A stretch of DNA of 64,000 nt from Dipteronia dyeriana (GCA_032871835.1 CM065295.1:38252360-38316359), one strand, 5' to 3'; counted from the stretch's first letter, positions 47,601 to 57,407 are shown. Made by a program: numbers and translations. The notes: generated by a model not told the origin, from the letters alone.

Positions 47601-48622
47601 ATCATTACTTGAATTCTTATATGTGTATTCATCAAATAAAATTTACTGAGTTAGGTGTATCAACCTTGAAAATTTTAGCCAATCTTTATCAATTTGTATG
47701 GAACCATCTCTGAAAAATTGATCAATAATTTATTATATCAATCTTAAGTGTGTAAGACTGAAGAATATATGCACGAAAATAAATGAGAAGCAGAAAAAAT
47801 ATATATAACAAATATTGCATTCAAGGGTAGATAAAACAGAGCATGAAAGAAAAAGAATGAGAGATTATAAAATTAAAATAAGTTTTTAATGAAACCTTTA
47901 AGTACTGGTCTGCAAAATCTGCTAGCTGGTGTGTCCAACAAAGTTGCGACAATAACAATCGACCAAGGTAAAGACAAAAAAGAGCCCAAAAAATTCAACA
48001 ATATCAAATAGTTATTGAAAGTGTGATTATCATTTTTATATAACATTTTGGTAATTATCATTAGTTGAAGACAATTAGTTATATATTTATCTACCTATAA
48101 CTAATAAGTCTTTGGTTTAGAAAATGTCATAATTAAAAGGTCATGTATATAGCCATCAATTTCATGCAATTGCTTGTTCTATTTTCAAAATTTTGTCAAA
48201 ACTTTGAATGTTATTTATAAAGAGACTGATCAAGCAAGCTTATTGCTTATACTTAGATATTAACTTGCTAGTAGTAATAGTAGTAGTAACATTTGAATAG
48301 AAAGTTCTATCAGGAGCTAAACTAATTAGCAAGACACACTGAATGGACTTGTCAATCAAACAATTTGACTTATGCATCTTTTTTTAATTAAAATATATGT
48401 TTGCATATATAGTGTTATTTTTTATATTCACTGTAGAGAGATGGAGACCACCCAAATCTTCTTATATTGATTGGCAGTATAATATAATAGAACACCACTA
48501 CCAAAGTTCATCCAAAAAGTCTATATGAGACCTTTGGTTCCTTAAAGAGGTCAGCAGATATCAAAGAGATCAGCAGAAGATAGACTTCTCTTACACAGAG
48601 AGATAAGAGAGATCAAGCTGAG
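47601..48622. other. CACTA 5' region upstream of TNP2, no recognised gene
   Basis: AT-rich sequence between the TNP2 start and the MYB exon. A 62-codon minus-strand frame (47873-48061) is not recognised. The stretch from about 48480 to 48622, with AGAGAGATAAGAGAGATCAAGC just before the exon, may be 5' untranslated leader captured with the MYB exon. Confidence 0.5.
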
Positions 48623-48758
48623 ATAGGTAGGGCTACTTGCTGTGACAAGGCAAATGTGAAGAAGGGACCATGATCACCTGAAGAAGACTCAAAGCTCAAG
48701 GACTACAAAGACAAGTATGGTACTGGTGGCAACTGGATTGCATTTCCTCACAAAGCTG
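48623..48758 (+). pseudogene. Captured first exon of an R2R3-MYB transcription factor gene
   Basis: The 136-bp exon translates as (I)GRATCCDKANVKKGP, a TGA stop where the first R2 Trp should be, then SPEEDSKLKDYKDKYGTGG and NWIAFPHKAG. The start codon is ATA instead of ATG. A GT donor follows at 48759-48760 exactly where plant R2R3-MYB genes end exon 1 (after KAG). The CCDKANVKKGPW and YGTGGNWI signature is that of the RAX/MYB36-like subgroup, which regulates meristem and endodermal development. The second exon (SCRLRW) is not present. It lies inside the CACTA element, in the opposite sense to the transposase genes, so it is a gene fragment picked up by the transposon and since decayed. Confidence 0.85.
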
Positions 48759-50265
48759 GTAATTATATAAGTTTTTCAAAGTAAAATTAACAAAACATGA
48801 GATGAAATGAAGCATCATCACTCCTCATGTCTCTCTCTTAAATGTTCATGACAAAGGTTGAAATAACTAAATTTTGTTGGATATAAATTACTAAACTATT
48901 TTTTACAGATGATTTGAATATTTAATATTTTTTTAAACACTGACAGTTCACATTATAGAAAAGTTGCCAATATTAATTTAAACTAGATAATGGTGCCCAA
49001 GACATGTTTAAGTATTTAAAATAATTGGATTGGAGTATCTTTAACCGACATATGCTTATGCTAATCTTGGGTAAGCCACCACATTAACCAAGGCATTGAT
49101 ATTCTATTACTTTTTTTGTACTCAACTAACTTTATAAAATTACACTTAAAATAGTAATAACACATTCACGTGTTTCTTTCTATATCCCACGTGCAAGCAA
49201 ATGGAATATAACTATCAGTATCAAACTGCAATCTAGAAAATTAAATATGTAACTTAGGATGATTTTAGAGACAAAGACAATTGAATCAGCTAGTTGGTTA
49301 CTATAGATAAATCATTGAAATAATTTAAAAACACCAGATATCCCACTCAAAACAAGTCCACCAACAATGAAGAGGACGAATAACATGATAAGCATAGAGG
49401 ATAGGGAGGGCTTGTAAGTGAAATAGTGCAGTTTTGCTGACCAAACAAAACATTTTTTTCTCAGCAAGTTTTGAGGAAACGTTAAGAGAGGTACAGTGAG
49501 AAGTGTATTCCTTTTCTAATAAGCCAAAGGGACTACTCCACCTTTATCACAGAGAGAAATTTGAAAATAACAAGACAACAAATTCATATATACACTGAAA
49601 AATTCAGAATCTATCACATTATTATCTACCAATACTCTGCCCCACATGACATTAGCCTTGTTATTACGCAAGACTATGAGAGATGTGGTCAAACAAACAA
49701 CAACTAGAGCACACACACAAGGAAACAGAGCCTCCAACCAAGACAAAAAACAAATTAAAAATAGGGTAAGAAACACAACATCAAAACAGAGAAGAAGAAA
49801 ACAACAACCCCACACACCAGAGCGGAAACCCCATGCATAGAAAAAGGTGTCATGTGAATTGTATTACTTGAAACTATACACAAATATATAAAATTAACAA
49901 AAAAAGTCGAAGAGGACAATAACTAGAGCATGAAATCAATTGCATCTTCTTGCAAGAAGTTGATTCAAATTAACTGATTGAGGAAGTAGAGAGTAGAAAT
50001 TGGAGTTGCTACTAAAGATATCTTACCAGGAATTATATTGGAGTTCACGCGTGCTTTGAAATTGCTTGAACCAATTCAGGGATTTAGGGATTTACTTTGA
50101 AATTGCTTGAACAAATTTGGGGATTTAGGACTTTAGGTAAACATGAGAGGGATTTTGGCAGAGATCGATTTTAAAGAGGAATTTGAGTTGATTTAGGGGA
50201 TTTTTGGCAGATTTGCGGTATTTATTTGCATTCTTTTCAAATATAATTACTTTCCAATACGGACT
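48759..50265. other. CACTA 5' internal region after the MYB exon
   Basis: The start may be MYB intron 1 sequence (GTAATTATATAAG...). The rest is mostly AT-rich. A 99-codon minus-strand frame at 49516-49815 begins with about 50 hydrophobic residues but is not recognised. A direct duplication of TTTGAAATTGCTTGAAC...GGGATTTAGG occurs at about 50055-50130. Confidence 0.5.
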
Positions 50266-50494
50266 TTGCCCTAGTGAATAATCTTAAGGACTACAAAAAT
50301 AGCTAATAATCTATGCATGTTCACAACGAGCCTATTTATGCTCGTAGTAGATAATTATTATCCATCACGGGCTTTTAAAAGCCCGTTTTAAATGATTTTT
50401 CAAAACCAATTTTACTACTGGCTTTTAATTGCTCGTAGTGAATAATGGTTTTCTAACACAAACCTCTGAAGCCCGTAGTGAATGGCCTATAGTG
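50266..50494. repeat. CACTA right subterminal repeats and terminus
   Basis: Several GCCCGTAGTGAATA-type motifs (about 50330, 50432, 50470) mirror the ACTACGGG units of the left end. The end is GTAGTGAATGGCCTATAGTG at 50494. Compared with the left terminus, about seven bases between the subterminal block and TATAGTG are missing. Confidence 0.8.
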
Positions 50495-50782
50495 GATGAG
50501 CAGTTTTCATGTAGTATGGGGGAGAATGCTTTGGTGGTGGTGGAGACTTGTGGCAGTAATGTGGAGAAGAAGACTTCTTTGGTGGTGGCGGAGACTTGTA
50601 GTAGTAAGGAGGTGGTGGAGAGTGCTTTGGTTGGGGATGAGATTTGTAGTATTAATGGGGAGGAGATTTCTTTGTTAGTGAAGGAGACTTGTAGTAGTAA
50701 TATGAAGATGGAGATTTCTTCGGTGGTGGTAAAGACTTGTAGTAGTAAGGTTGTGGTGGAGGAGACTTGTAGTAGTGTTCCT
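50495..50782 (-). pseudogene. Extensin remnant, upstream piece
   Basis: The minus strand from about 50777 reads HYYKSPPPQPYYYKSLPPPKK and continues with YYYYKSPSLTKKSPPH, a stop, YYKSHPQPKHSPPPP, YYYKSPPPPKKSSSP and CHKSPPPPKHSPPYY. These extensin repeats, with Tyr-Tyr-Tyr-Lys cross-linking motifs, are cut at the CACTA terminus. The spacing and repeat style continue in the piece at 27598. No signal peptide or start is seen, because copia sequence lies immediately to the right (from about 50806). Confidence 0.8.
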
Positions 50783-50805
50783 TATACTTTGATTGCAGTT
50801 AAGGC

Positions 50806-52937
50806 TTCCATTTACTCGTCTTCAAGAGCAAATAATTTTCCTTGCCTATGCTCTTTGGCTATTATCTGATGCTTGGAATCCTTGATGACAAAACCATTAG
50901 AGTTAAATTCAAAAGAACAAGTATTATCATCAATAAGTTGACTAACAAATAATAAATTCTTTTTTATTTTAGGAACAACAAGCACATTGTAAAAAGAAAG
51001 TTTACCATGAGAGGAATTAAGAAAAACATTATTGGTATGAGTAATTGGTAAGGCTTGACCATTACCAACAAAAATATGATCAGTTCCACGGTAAGGTTTT
51101 AAAGATTTTAAGTTACCTCGGTTTGTCAAATGAGTTGTTGCTCCTGAGTCGACATAGAAATTGGGATAGCCAATAATATTGAGATTAATTGTTGCTAAAG
51201 CTTCTTGAGTAGTTTCTTGTTCATGGCGTAATCATACCTATAATAGCATGTTATAGCAGTATGATTTGTTCTAACACATATTTGACAAGTTTCCTTGCCT
51301 TTATTTCGTTGTTTTGTTGTCCCTTTCCAATCATTGTTGAACTTTAAGGGAGCTATGGAATTTGAGGCTTGATTGTTGTCATTGTTGTAGTTTGGATAGC
51401 CATGTGCAAATGAGTTATGACTAGGACCACGTCCACGTTCTCTTCCTCTTCCTCCACACATGTTTCTCTCTCTTCCTCTTTGTCTAAAAAAGGCTTGGTT
51501 ATGATCAGTGGAGGAATTTTCTTCGGCAAGATAAACTTGTTCAAAATTCTACAAAAACATAATAAATTGATAAAAATAAAAGTATGGTGGTTTAGATAAA
51601 ACACCAATTCTGGATTCTATGTATTTGTTTCCAAGTCCTTTTGAAACTTGGAACATTTTATCCACATCTGATAGTGGTTTTCCAATGGCAGCGAGTTTAT
51701 CGTAAACTTCTTTGAATTTTCAGATGTATTCATCCAATGAAAGATGCTCTTTTGACAAACTATATGATGAGAATAAGGCATTGCATGTTCCGGTTGGGCC
51801 AATAACAAGGGCAAGAGCTAAGAGATTCAAAAAAGCACTAAATAACCTAATTCAAGACACTTAGGCTGATTTTGAATTGTTGAAGTCAAAGATAAGCTCA
51901 CATGAAGACCAAGGCTTAATTAATGTCATTAGCAATTGATTGGGCCGAATAAGAGGAGACTTGGGTGTGTGGCACAAGTTTGGGCGTGTGGTGAGCGGCA
52001 AAGGGTTAATGGAGATTCAATTTCAGCTGACTTATTTTCTTTTAATTTCCAAAGAATAGTAGTTGATTTGTTTCCCAAATTAAAGGGCTGATTTATTTCC
52101 AGATTTAGCTTTCCAATTAGGGAGCAAGTCAATAGTTGCTGGATTTATTTTTTCTTCGTTTGTAAGGTAATTATTGCCCGATTTAGTTTTATGATTGTTA
52201 GACATTAATGGCCGAATTTTATTGTTTCCTTTTAGGTTGGCTTGTAACCTTTCTTTTCGTTTAGGGTTTTAGTTTATAAAGGAACGAATTGGATGTAATT
52301 CGGCAGACTTGAATTGAATAAAAAGAAATAGTGAGAGTTCATCTCTTTTGGTTATGAAAACTTGACTTATCACTCACATCTCCCTCTTGTTCTTGAGTGT
52401 GGCATCTTCAACTTCTTGATACCATTGGTTTTTACCTTCTTATAGATAACGAGTCACGGTCCGATAACGTTCTTGTTTATAAAATTGATTAGAAAAAGCT
52501 CCTTCGTTAACATATATTGGTTCCGGGTCTCACTGTTCTTGGTGAGGTTCATATCACTATAGAGGTTGTTTTTAAGTTAAGCCTCGCTATCCTCGGTGTT
52601 AGGCAACAACTGGTCATTTACTGCATTCCAAATTGAATAAGTTGTATCCCCTACGTGGATCATACTAATTGTTTCTTCAATTCCTTCATATTTGCATGGT
52701 GCCAAGACATAAGTAAGCCATCATTCAGAATACATTGTTCTTTGTTTGGGTTTTTGGTTTTGGTTCCAATCGAATCAGTGGTATCATCGACAGTTTTTTT
52801 TGGATTGTGATATGATGTTCAAGACCAAGGCTTTTGACTAATGGCATGACTTGTGATTTCCAAAGGAGGAAATTTATGGCAGATAGTTGAATGGAAACCA
52901 AACTAGAACATTGGTGGAAAGATTGGGCCCTGATACC
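50806..52937 (-). pseudogene. Copia gag and protease, minus strand, truncated
   Basis: From 52925 leftward the gag start reads FHQCSSLVSIQLSAINFLLW, then KSQVMPLVKSLGLEHHIT, a typical copia gag N-terminus. After broken sequence (52720-52560) and a solo LTR insertion (51765-52556) it resumes with KEHLSLDEYI and FKEVYDKLAAIGKPLSDVDK, then a zinc knuckle (CQICVRTNHTAITC, about 51240-51290). The protease motif is FYVDSGATTHLTNRG (about 51110-51160). The following part, VPKIKKNLLFVSQLI, reaches GKLFALED near 50815, where coding stops and extensin begins within about 30 bases. Pol beyond the pre-integrase region is missing. Confidence 0.85.
51765..52556 (+). mobile_element. Gypsy solo LTR carrying the end of pol, inserted in copia gag
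   Basis: The 792-bp segment starts TGATGAGAATAAGG, ends TTCATATCA, and is flanked by a perfect CTATA duplication (51760-51764, 52557-52561). From its first bases a frame reads DENKALHVPVGPITRARAKR and FKKALNNLIQ, the C-terminal tail of Ty3/gypsy chromovirus polyproteins. Such frames run into the 3' LTR in some plant chromoviruses. A TATA-like TTTATAAA at about 52271 and transcribed-LTR-like sequence follow. No internal region is present, so it is a solo LTR. Confidence 0.85.
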
Positions 52938-52938
52938 A
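52925..52938 (-). promoter_or_regulatory. Primer binding site of the short-LTR copia
   Basis: The minus strand reads TGGTATCAGGGCCC three bases from the LTR end. It fits the initiator Met tRNA-complementary site. Confidence 0.8.
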
Positions 52939-52941
52939 TTT

Positions 52942-53260
52942 TGAATTCTTGAATTCAAAAGAATGTTAAATATATAATAGGTTAAATGAAGAATAATTCT
53001 TTTTCACTATTTCACAAATCTGTACAAAGGACATATTTAAATACAATCATGGTAACGACTACAAATATAATTTAGGGAGAGAATATGAATTCTTCAAGGG
53101 AAAGATAATATTCATGATTTAGGGAGATGTTCTAGCTATTTTTAATCCCTTAGATATAACCATGCATGACACACGATTTGTGTTTAAAGGCTTGATTTCT
53201 TCCAACTGTCTCGCTTGGAATGAGGCTAGGAGTATTACTTGATTTTTACTGATGAATTCA
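52942..53260 (-). repeat. Short copia LTR shared by two internal fragments
   Basis: The LTR is 319 bp, with TGAATTC at one end and GAATTCA at the other. On its left are a primer site and gag. On its right are a purine-rich tract (minus-strand AAGGGGGTAAACAGAGTAA) and RNase H. It therefore serves as a 5' LTR on one side and a 3' LTR on the other. Confidence 0.8.
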
Positions 53261-53289
53261 TTACTCTGTTTACCCCCTTAAAGCTTGGC

Positions 53290-53888
53290 AGAGAATGTGA
53301 ATGAACACCTAGCTTGTAGAGGAAATTGTCAAACATATCTCATGGTAATTTGTTTCGATGTGGGGAGACAACAAAGGTGAATGCCTCATCTGTAACCTTT
53401 TCTTGAATGAAGTGACAGTCAGTCTCAATGTATTTTGTACAAGCGTGGAACACTGGATTATGAGACAAGTGAATAACGCTTTTGTTGTCGCATAGGAGGA
53501 GAAGACGTCTATCAAATTGAATCCCTATGTCATGGAGCAGATGTTGGAGACATGAAATGTCGCCAGCGATAGTTTTTAAGGCACGATACTCAGCTTCCGC
53601 ATTTGATTGTGAGACCGTAGGTTGCTTCTTGGATGCCTATGCGATGCAATTGGAGTCGAGAAATATGCAAAACCCAGTTGTGCTTCTCCTAGTTACGGGA
53701 CAACCCGCCTAATCTGTATCACAAAAAGCATTAATAGCGAGTGAGCTTTTTGATAAATAATGTAAACCATAGGTGAGGGTTCCTTTTATATATCGAAGGA
53801 TACACTTGACTGCTTGGAGATCTTTCATGGTAGGATTTTGGTAATGTTGACAAACCAAGTGCCAAATTAGTCCCTCTAACTATGTTCC
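53290..53888 (-). pseudogene. Copia RT end and RNase H, minus strand, truncated
   Basis: The minus strand from 53888 reads CQHYQNPTMKDLQAVKCILR and YIKGTLTYGLHYL, then FCDTD, a stop and GCPVTRRSTTGFCIFLDSN. It continues with KKQPTVSQSNAEAEYRALK, LLLLCDNKSVIHLSHNPVFH and TKYIETDCHFIQEKV. These are the C-terminal RT and RNase H blocks of copia. Stops occur at about 53711, 53640 and 53330. The fragment is cut at 53889 by LTR sequence of another family. Confidence 0.85.
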
Positions 53889-54659
53889 TATTGGGATTAT
53901 ACTAGATAGTAAGAGTATAATAATGTATTTGACAATCTTATCATATTAATAAAGTGATTTCTAGTTTAACAAATCTTGTAAAAAATCGTAAGGTAAAAAA
54001 ACTATGAGAAAATAATAATTGTTCGTACATCTAGATATGTATGAGGTAGACACAGCTATTTAGTTAGTCTTGAATAATATTCACAACTTAAGATAAAAGG
54101 TTGGGGGCCTTTATCTTGTCAAAGTTGTAGATTCTTTTGCTAGTATTTGAGTGGGATCAAATCTGTTATGATGAGTTTAAAATCATCAAAGTGTGGTGTC
54201 TTTGGGCAAGAGAATCTAGTGCACTGGATGTATTGAATTGGATCACAGTGAAATACTTTATCTAGAACCGTCAATGGATAAAAGTTTTCACTTGAAAATA
54301 ATCGGAGAGTCTATCTCTATCCTGAGACAAATGATGGACTTATGGTTGCAAGTGTTATCATTTGAGCTATCAATGAGTACGATTATATAGCATAGTCTAT
54401 CCTCGATAGTTTGGTGGTATTCATTTGTTAATCGATAGGGACTTCATTTATAGATATGGATATCGTGGTTCCATTTATGAAATAAGAGTAGAATATCATC
54501 ATATGGATGTTTTGAGGTATTTGATATTAAATCTCAACGTTAAGTTTTCAATAGTGTCTATTGAAACATGGCTTCTGGACAAGTCAAAATATCCAAGTTC
54601 AAAATGTGGTCATATGAGTAAATATGGTAACTTAGAGAGCTATAGGCGGTTTATGAGCT
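53889..54659 (+). repeat. Partial LTR related to the solo LTR at 31839-34263
   Basis: It starts TATTGGGATTATACTAGATAG and matches the reverse complement of 33450-34263 up to the GGCGGTTTATGAGCT stretch (equivalent to about 33465). There the SIRE-like LTR begins. The remainder of this element is not in the window. Confidence 0.82.
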
Positions 54660-54865
54660 TGTTAGGTTTTTGTTTGTGTTGGCATTAATTCCATATCAAA
54701 ATGATGTTTACTTGTAATGATTTAGTTGTTTAGATTCATGATGATTCAAGCTTCAAGGAAGAAGAAACAACAAGTCAAAGCAAGTTCTAAGTCTTCAGGA
54801 GAAAGGATGCAAAATGGTTCTACTAAGGTATACTAAGACCTTATCTTTCTCTTATAAGGCTTAGG

Positions 54866-55030
54866 CACACACACACATATCATACATCTGTGTCTCTACA
54901 TAGTTGTGCACCATTATAGGCATACACACATATCATACATTTGTGTCCCTGCATCGTTATGCACCATTATAGGCACACACATACAATTCATTCATATGTG
55001 TCCCTGCATCATTGTGCACCATGTATAACA
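54866..55030 (+). repeat. ~54-bp tandem repeat, three units, in SIRE LTR
   Basis: Three units of the form AGGCACACACACA...CATCTGTGTC...GTTGTGCACCATTAT occur in tandem. About two are seen in the minus-strand copy (26897-27000). Confidence 0.82.
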
Positions 55031-55505
55031 CATTCACATATTTGAAGATGAATGCTCATGCATTGGTATGGAAATAACATGTTTTGGAATATGCATGATT
55101 GGAGACTATCTCTATGTAGTTTGCATTCTAGTGTGAATTGTGTTTGTGTGTGTATATGTTTGTGTAACATGGATATTGAACTTGATTTTAGTCTTAAATC
55201 ATTGTTGATTGAGTTCCGGTCATTTTGGTTACTCATACTATTGATTTCAAGTTCTAAGTCAAAAGATACTACACTTTCAACTCATGTTGCATACATTGTC
55301 TTCGTCTTCGTATATCGAGTTGAATTATTATTTTCCGAGTTGAGTATCTTATATTTCCATGTCCATATGAAAGTAAGATACTCAACTCAGAAAATAAAAA
55401 TTTGTAATCTGCAAACAGATTTGAATTCTGAGTTCTGAGGCCGGAGACCGGTCGAAGAACGTGAAGGAAGGTCGAAGGAGAAAGAAGCAAGCAAGGCACT
55501 TCTTT

Positions 55506-55575
55506 CCCGAGATGGCGCGTGGCCATCTCGGGGCCGAAGGCTTGATGCCCCGAGATGCCCACGTGCCATCTCGGG
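55506..55575. repeat. GC-rich double palindrome in SIRE LTR
   Basis: CCCGAGATGG (55506-55515) pairs with CCATCTCGGG (55523-55532), and CCCGAGATG (55548-55556) pairs with CATCTCGGG (55567-55575). The same block is present in both minus-strand LTR copies, in an otherwise AT-rich LTR. Confidence 0.88.
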
Positions 55576-56591
55576 TAGCAAGCTTGCTTGGCTTTATTTT
55601 TCCCCTCTTGGTCATTTCACTTGTCCAAGTTTCCCACTCCTTTATAAACTCTTTCCCTCTCACATTTCATTCTAAGAAGAAATTCAAATCAAGTGTGCAG
55701 AAAATTTCTCTCAATATATTCTCACCTTCCAAACACCATAACTTCTTCATTTGAACTCCGATTAGAGTGATTCAAAGTTGAGAGTGTTCATCTATTCATC
55801 CTCTATCTTTTCTCTGAAGGTTTGAGTTAATTGTACTGCTATTTTCGGTGTCTAATTATACAAAAACGGGACTGCACCTAAATCAACTAAAGTATTGATT
55901 TTCTCTCAAACTTTTCTTTTAAAACTTGGTCAATTGCCTTGGATTTTCTTCTACTACATATATTTGTATATTGTGAGTGTTTTGATTTGTGTTTTTAACA
56001 CTTTCAAAGCTATGTTGAGTTTCAATTAAAATCATTCATGTTGGGTTAGGTTTTTATTTTGCCTATGTTATCACATGTTTGGGATTGTATTGTACTAGCT
56101 TTTATTCTAGGACTATTTGATGATCTTTGATTGATTGATTTTGAGAAAAATAGTTCCTCACATGTATTAGGCTCTCTAGGCCAAAATTTCTCACATAATA
56201 CATGTGCTTATGTTCTTTTGAGCTATTCATGTGTTTTGATGAATCTATAATTAGGAATATGCTCTAGAACTTTAGATTAAATCTAATTGACTTTGTCATA
56301 TGATTTTAGCATGTTTTTTGGTTTGAGTGATTTAAACTTGATCTTGTGATTTAGTGATCATATCTTGTGATTCAAGTTTAGATCTATGCATGTATCTAGC
56401 TTGTGATTATTGTTGAACATATCTTATATGATCTAGATTGATTACACAAGCATGATAAACTAGACTATATGTGATTTGTTTATTCATGCTCATGTCTAGT
56501 ATTATCCAAAGGATGTGTTGATCATAGCATTCTATGTTGCGTGCTTCTTTGCGTTTTGCATTCATGATCACCTAGATGCCTTGTAAGAAGG

Positions 56592-56885
56592 AAGTCTTGA
56601 CAATAGGTGTGAGACCTATGGTGTTGAGCAAGAAGTCTTGGCAAGAGGTATGAAGCCTTGGATTGTCGAGCAAGGAAGGCTTGGCTAGAGGTGTACAGCC
56701 TTGGATAGTCGAGCAAGAAGTCTTGCCTAGGGTTGGGAGAACTTGGATAGGTGAGCAAGGAAGTCTTGACTAGAGTTGTGAGGACTTAGTTGAGCAAGAA
56801 GTCTTACCTTGGGTCGTGAAGATCCGGATAAGGTGACCAAGAAAGTCTTGACAAGAGGTGTGAATCCTCGGATTGTTGAGCATAG
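56592..56885 (+). repeat. 42-bp minisatellite, seven units, in SIRE LTR
   Basis: The core AAGTCTTG (variants AAGGCTTG, AAGTCTTA) falls at 56592, 56633, 56676, 56718, 56761, 56799 and 56843, spaced 38-44 bp. Each unit contains GAGCAAG. The minus-strand LTRs carry five units. Confidence 0.88.
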
Positions 56886-57324
56886 GGCAACAACTTTTAG
56901 AGTAGGATAGGAGGGTAGTTTCTAGGTCAAGAGGTCACTTGAGAGATTGTTCTAGTGGATTTTGTTTGCCGATGGCTGCTAGCCTGTGGGTGTTTCCTCT
57001 TCGGAGGTTTACCACGTTATATCTTTTGTCAACTTTTCTCTATCCCTATCGCTCTAATAATTGTATTGTGGATAAAACTCTTTATACATGTTGACTTCCT
57101 TTCTATAATATAGATTGTGTATGTGTTATAATTACTTGTTTGTATCACACTTTACTTGTGTTTGTATATTGATTAATTGTCTTTAATTAATATATATATT
57201 GTGATACAAGCAATCTAGAGGGACAAAATTTTGTTTGTTTCTAAGGGAGTCGAAAAATATGTCTAACCTATTCACCCCCCTCTCTAGGTTAGCCTTGAGC
57301 ATTTAACCATGATTTTATTTTCAA

Positions 57325-57337
57325 TTGGTATTAGAGG
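57325..57337 (+). promoter_or_regulatory. Primer binding site of the plus-strand SIRE-like element
   Basis: TTGGTATTAGAGG begins one base after the LTR end, at the same spacing as in the minus-strand copy. It corresponds to the initiator Met tRNA-complementary site. Confidence 0.8.
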
Positions 57338-57407
57338 AGGACACTAGATTGTACTTAGTGTGAGTCCGGGTTGATACTTTCACGGTTTTTGCAAGGCGTT
57401 TGAAGTC

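Larger units (their letters stand above)
27599..50494 (-). mobile_element. CACTA (En/Spm-type) DNA transposon with nested insertions and a captured gene fragment
   Basis: The left end reads CACTATAAGAAAAACCGC; the right end, read inward on the minus strand, is CACTATAGGCCATTCACTACG. It lacks about seven bases but is clearly the same terminal repeat. Both ends carry subterminal repeats with ACTACGG/CCGTAGT cores. Two transposase genes are on the minus strand: a Transposase_24-type gene (28270-30240) and a TNP2-type gene in three pieces. Removing the nested repeat (30839-34546, 3.7 kb) and copia element (37598-47354, 9.8 kb) leaves about 9.4 kb, a normal size for an autonomous CACTA. Both outer flanks are extensin. 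No clean 3-bp target duplication is visible (TAG left, GAT right). Confidence 0.88.
54660..57323 (+). repeat. 5' LTR of the plus-strand SIRE-like element
   Basis: It runs from TGTTAGGTTTTTG to CATTTTCA, followed by the primer site. Compared with the minus-strand copies it is about 500 bp longer, partly from additional tandem repeat units. Confidence 0.87.

Noticed and set aside
50429..50869. 146-codon plus-strand frame rich in Val, Glu, Thr, Cys and Ser
   Set aside because: It is the complement of the extensin repeats and crosses the CACTA end into copia sequence.
56522..56758. Repetitive minus-strand frame over the SIRE LTR minisatellite
   Set aside because: It arises from the 42-bp repeat (a multiple of three), not from a gene.
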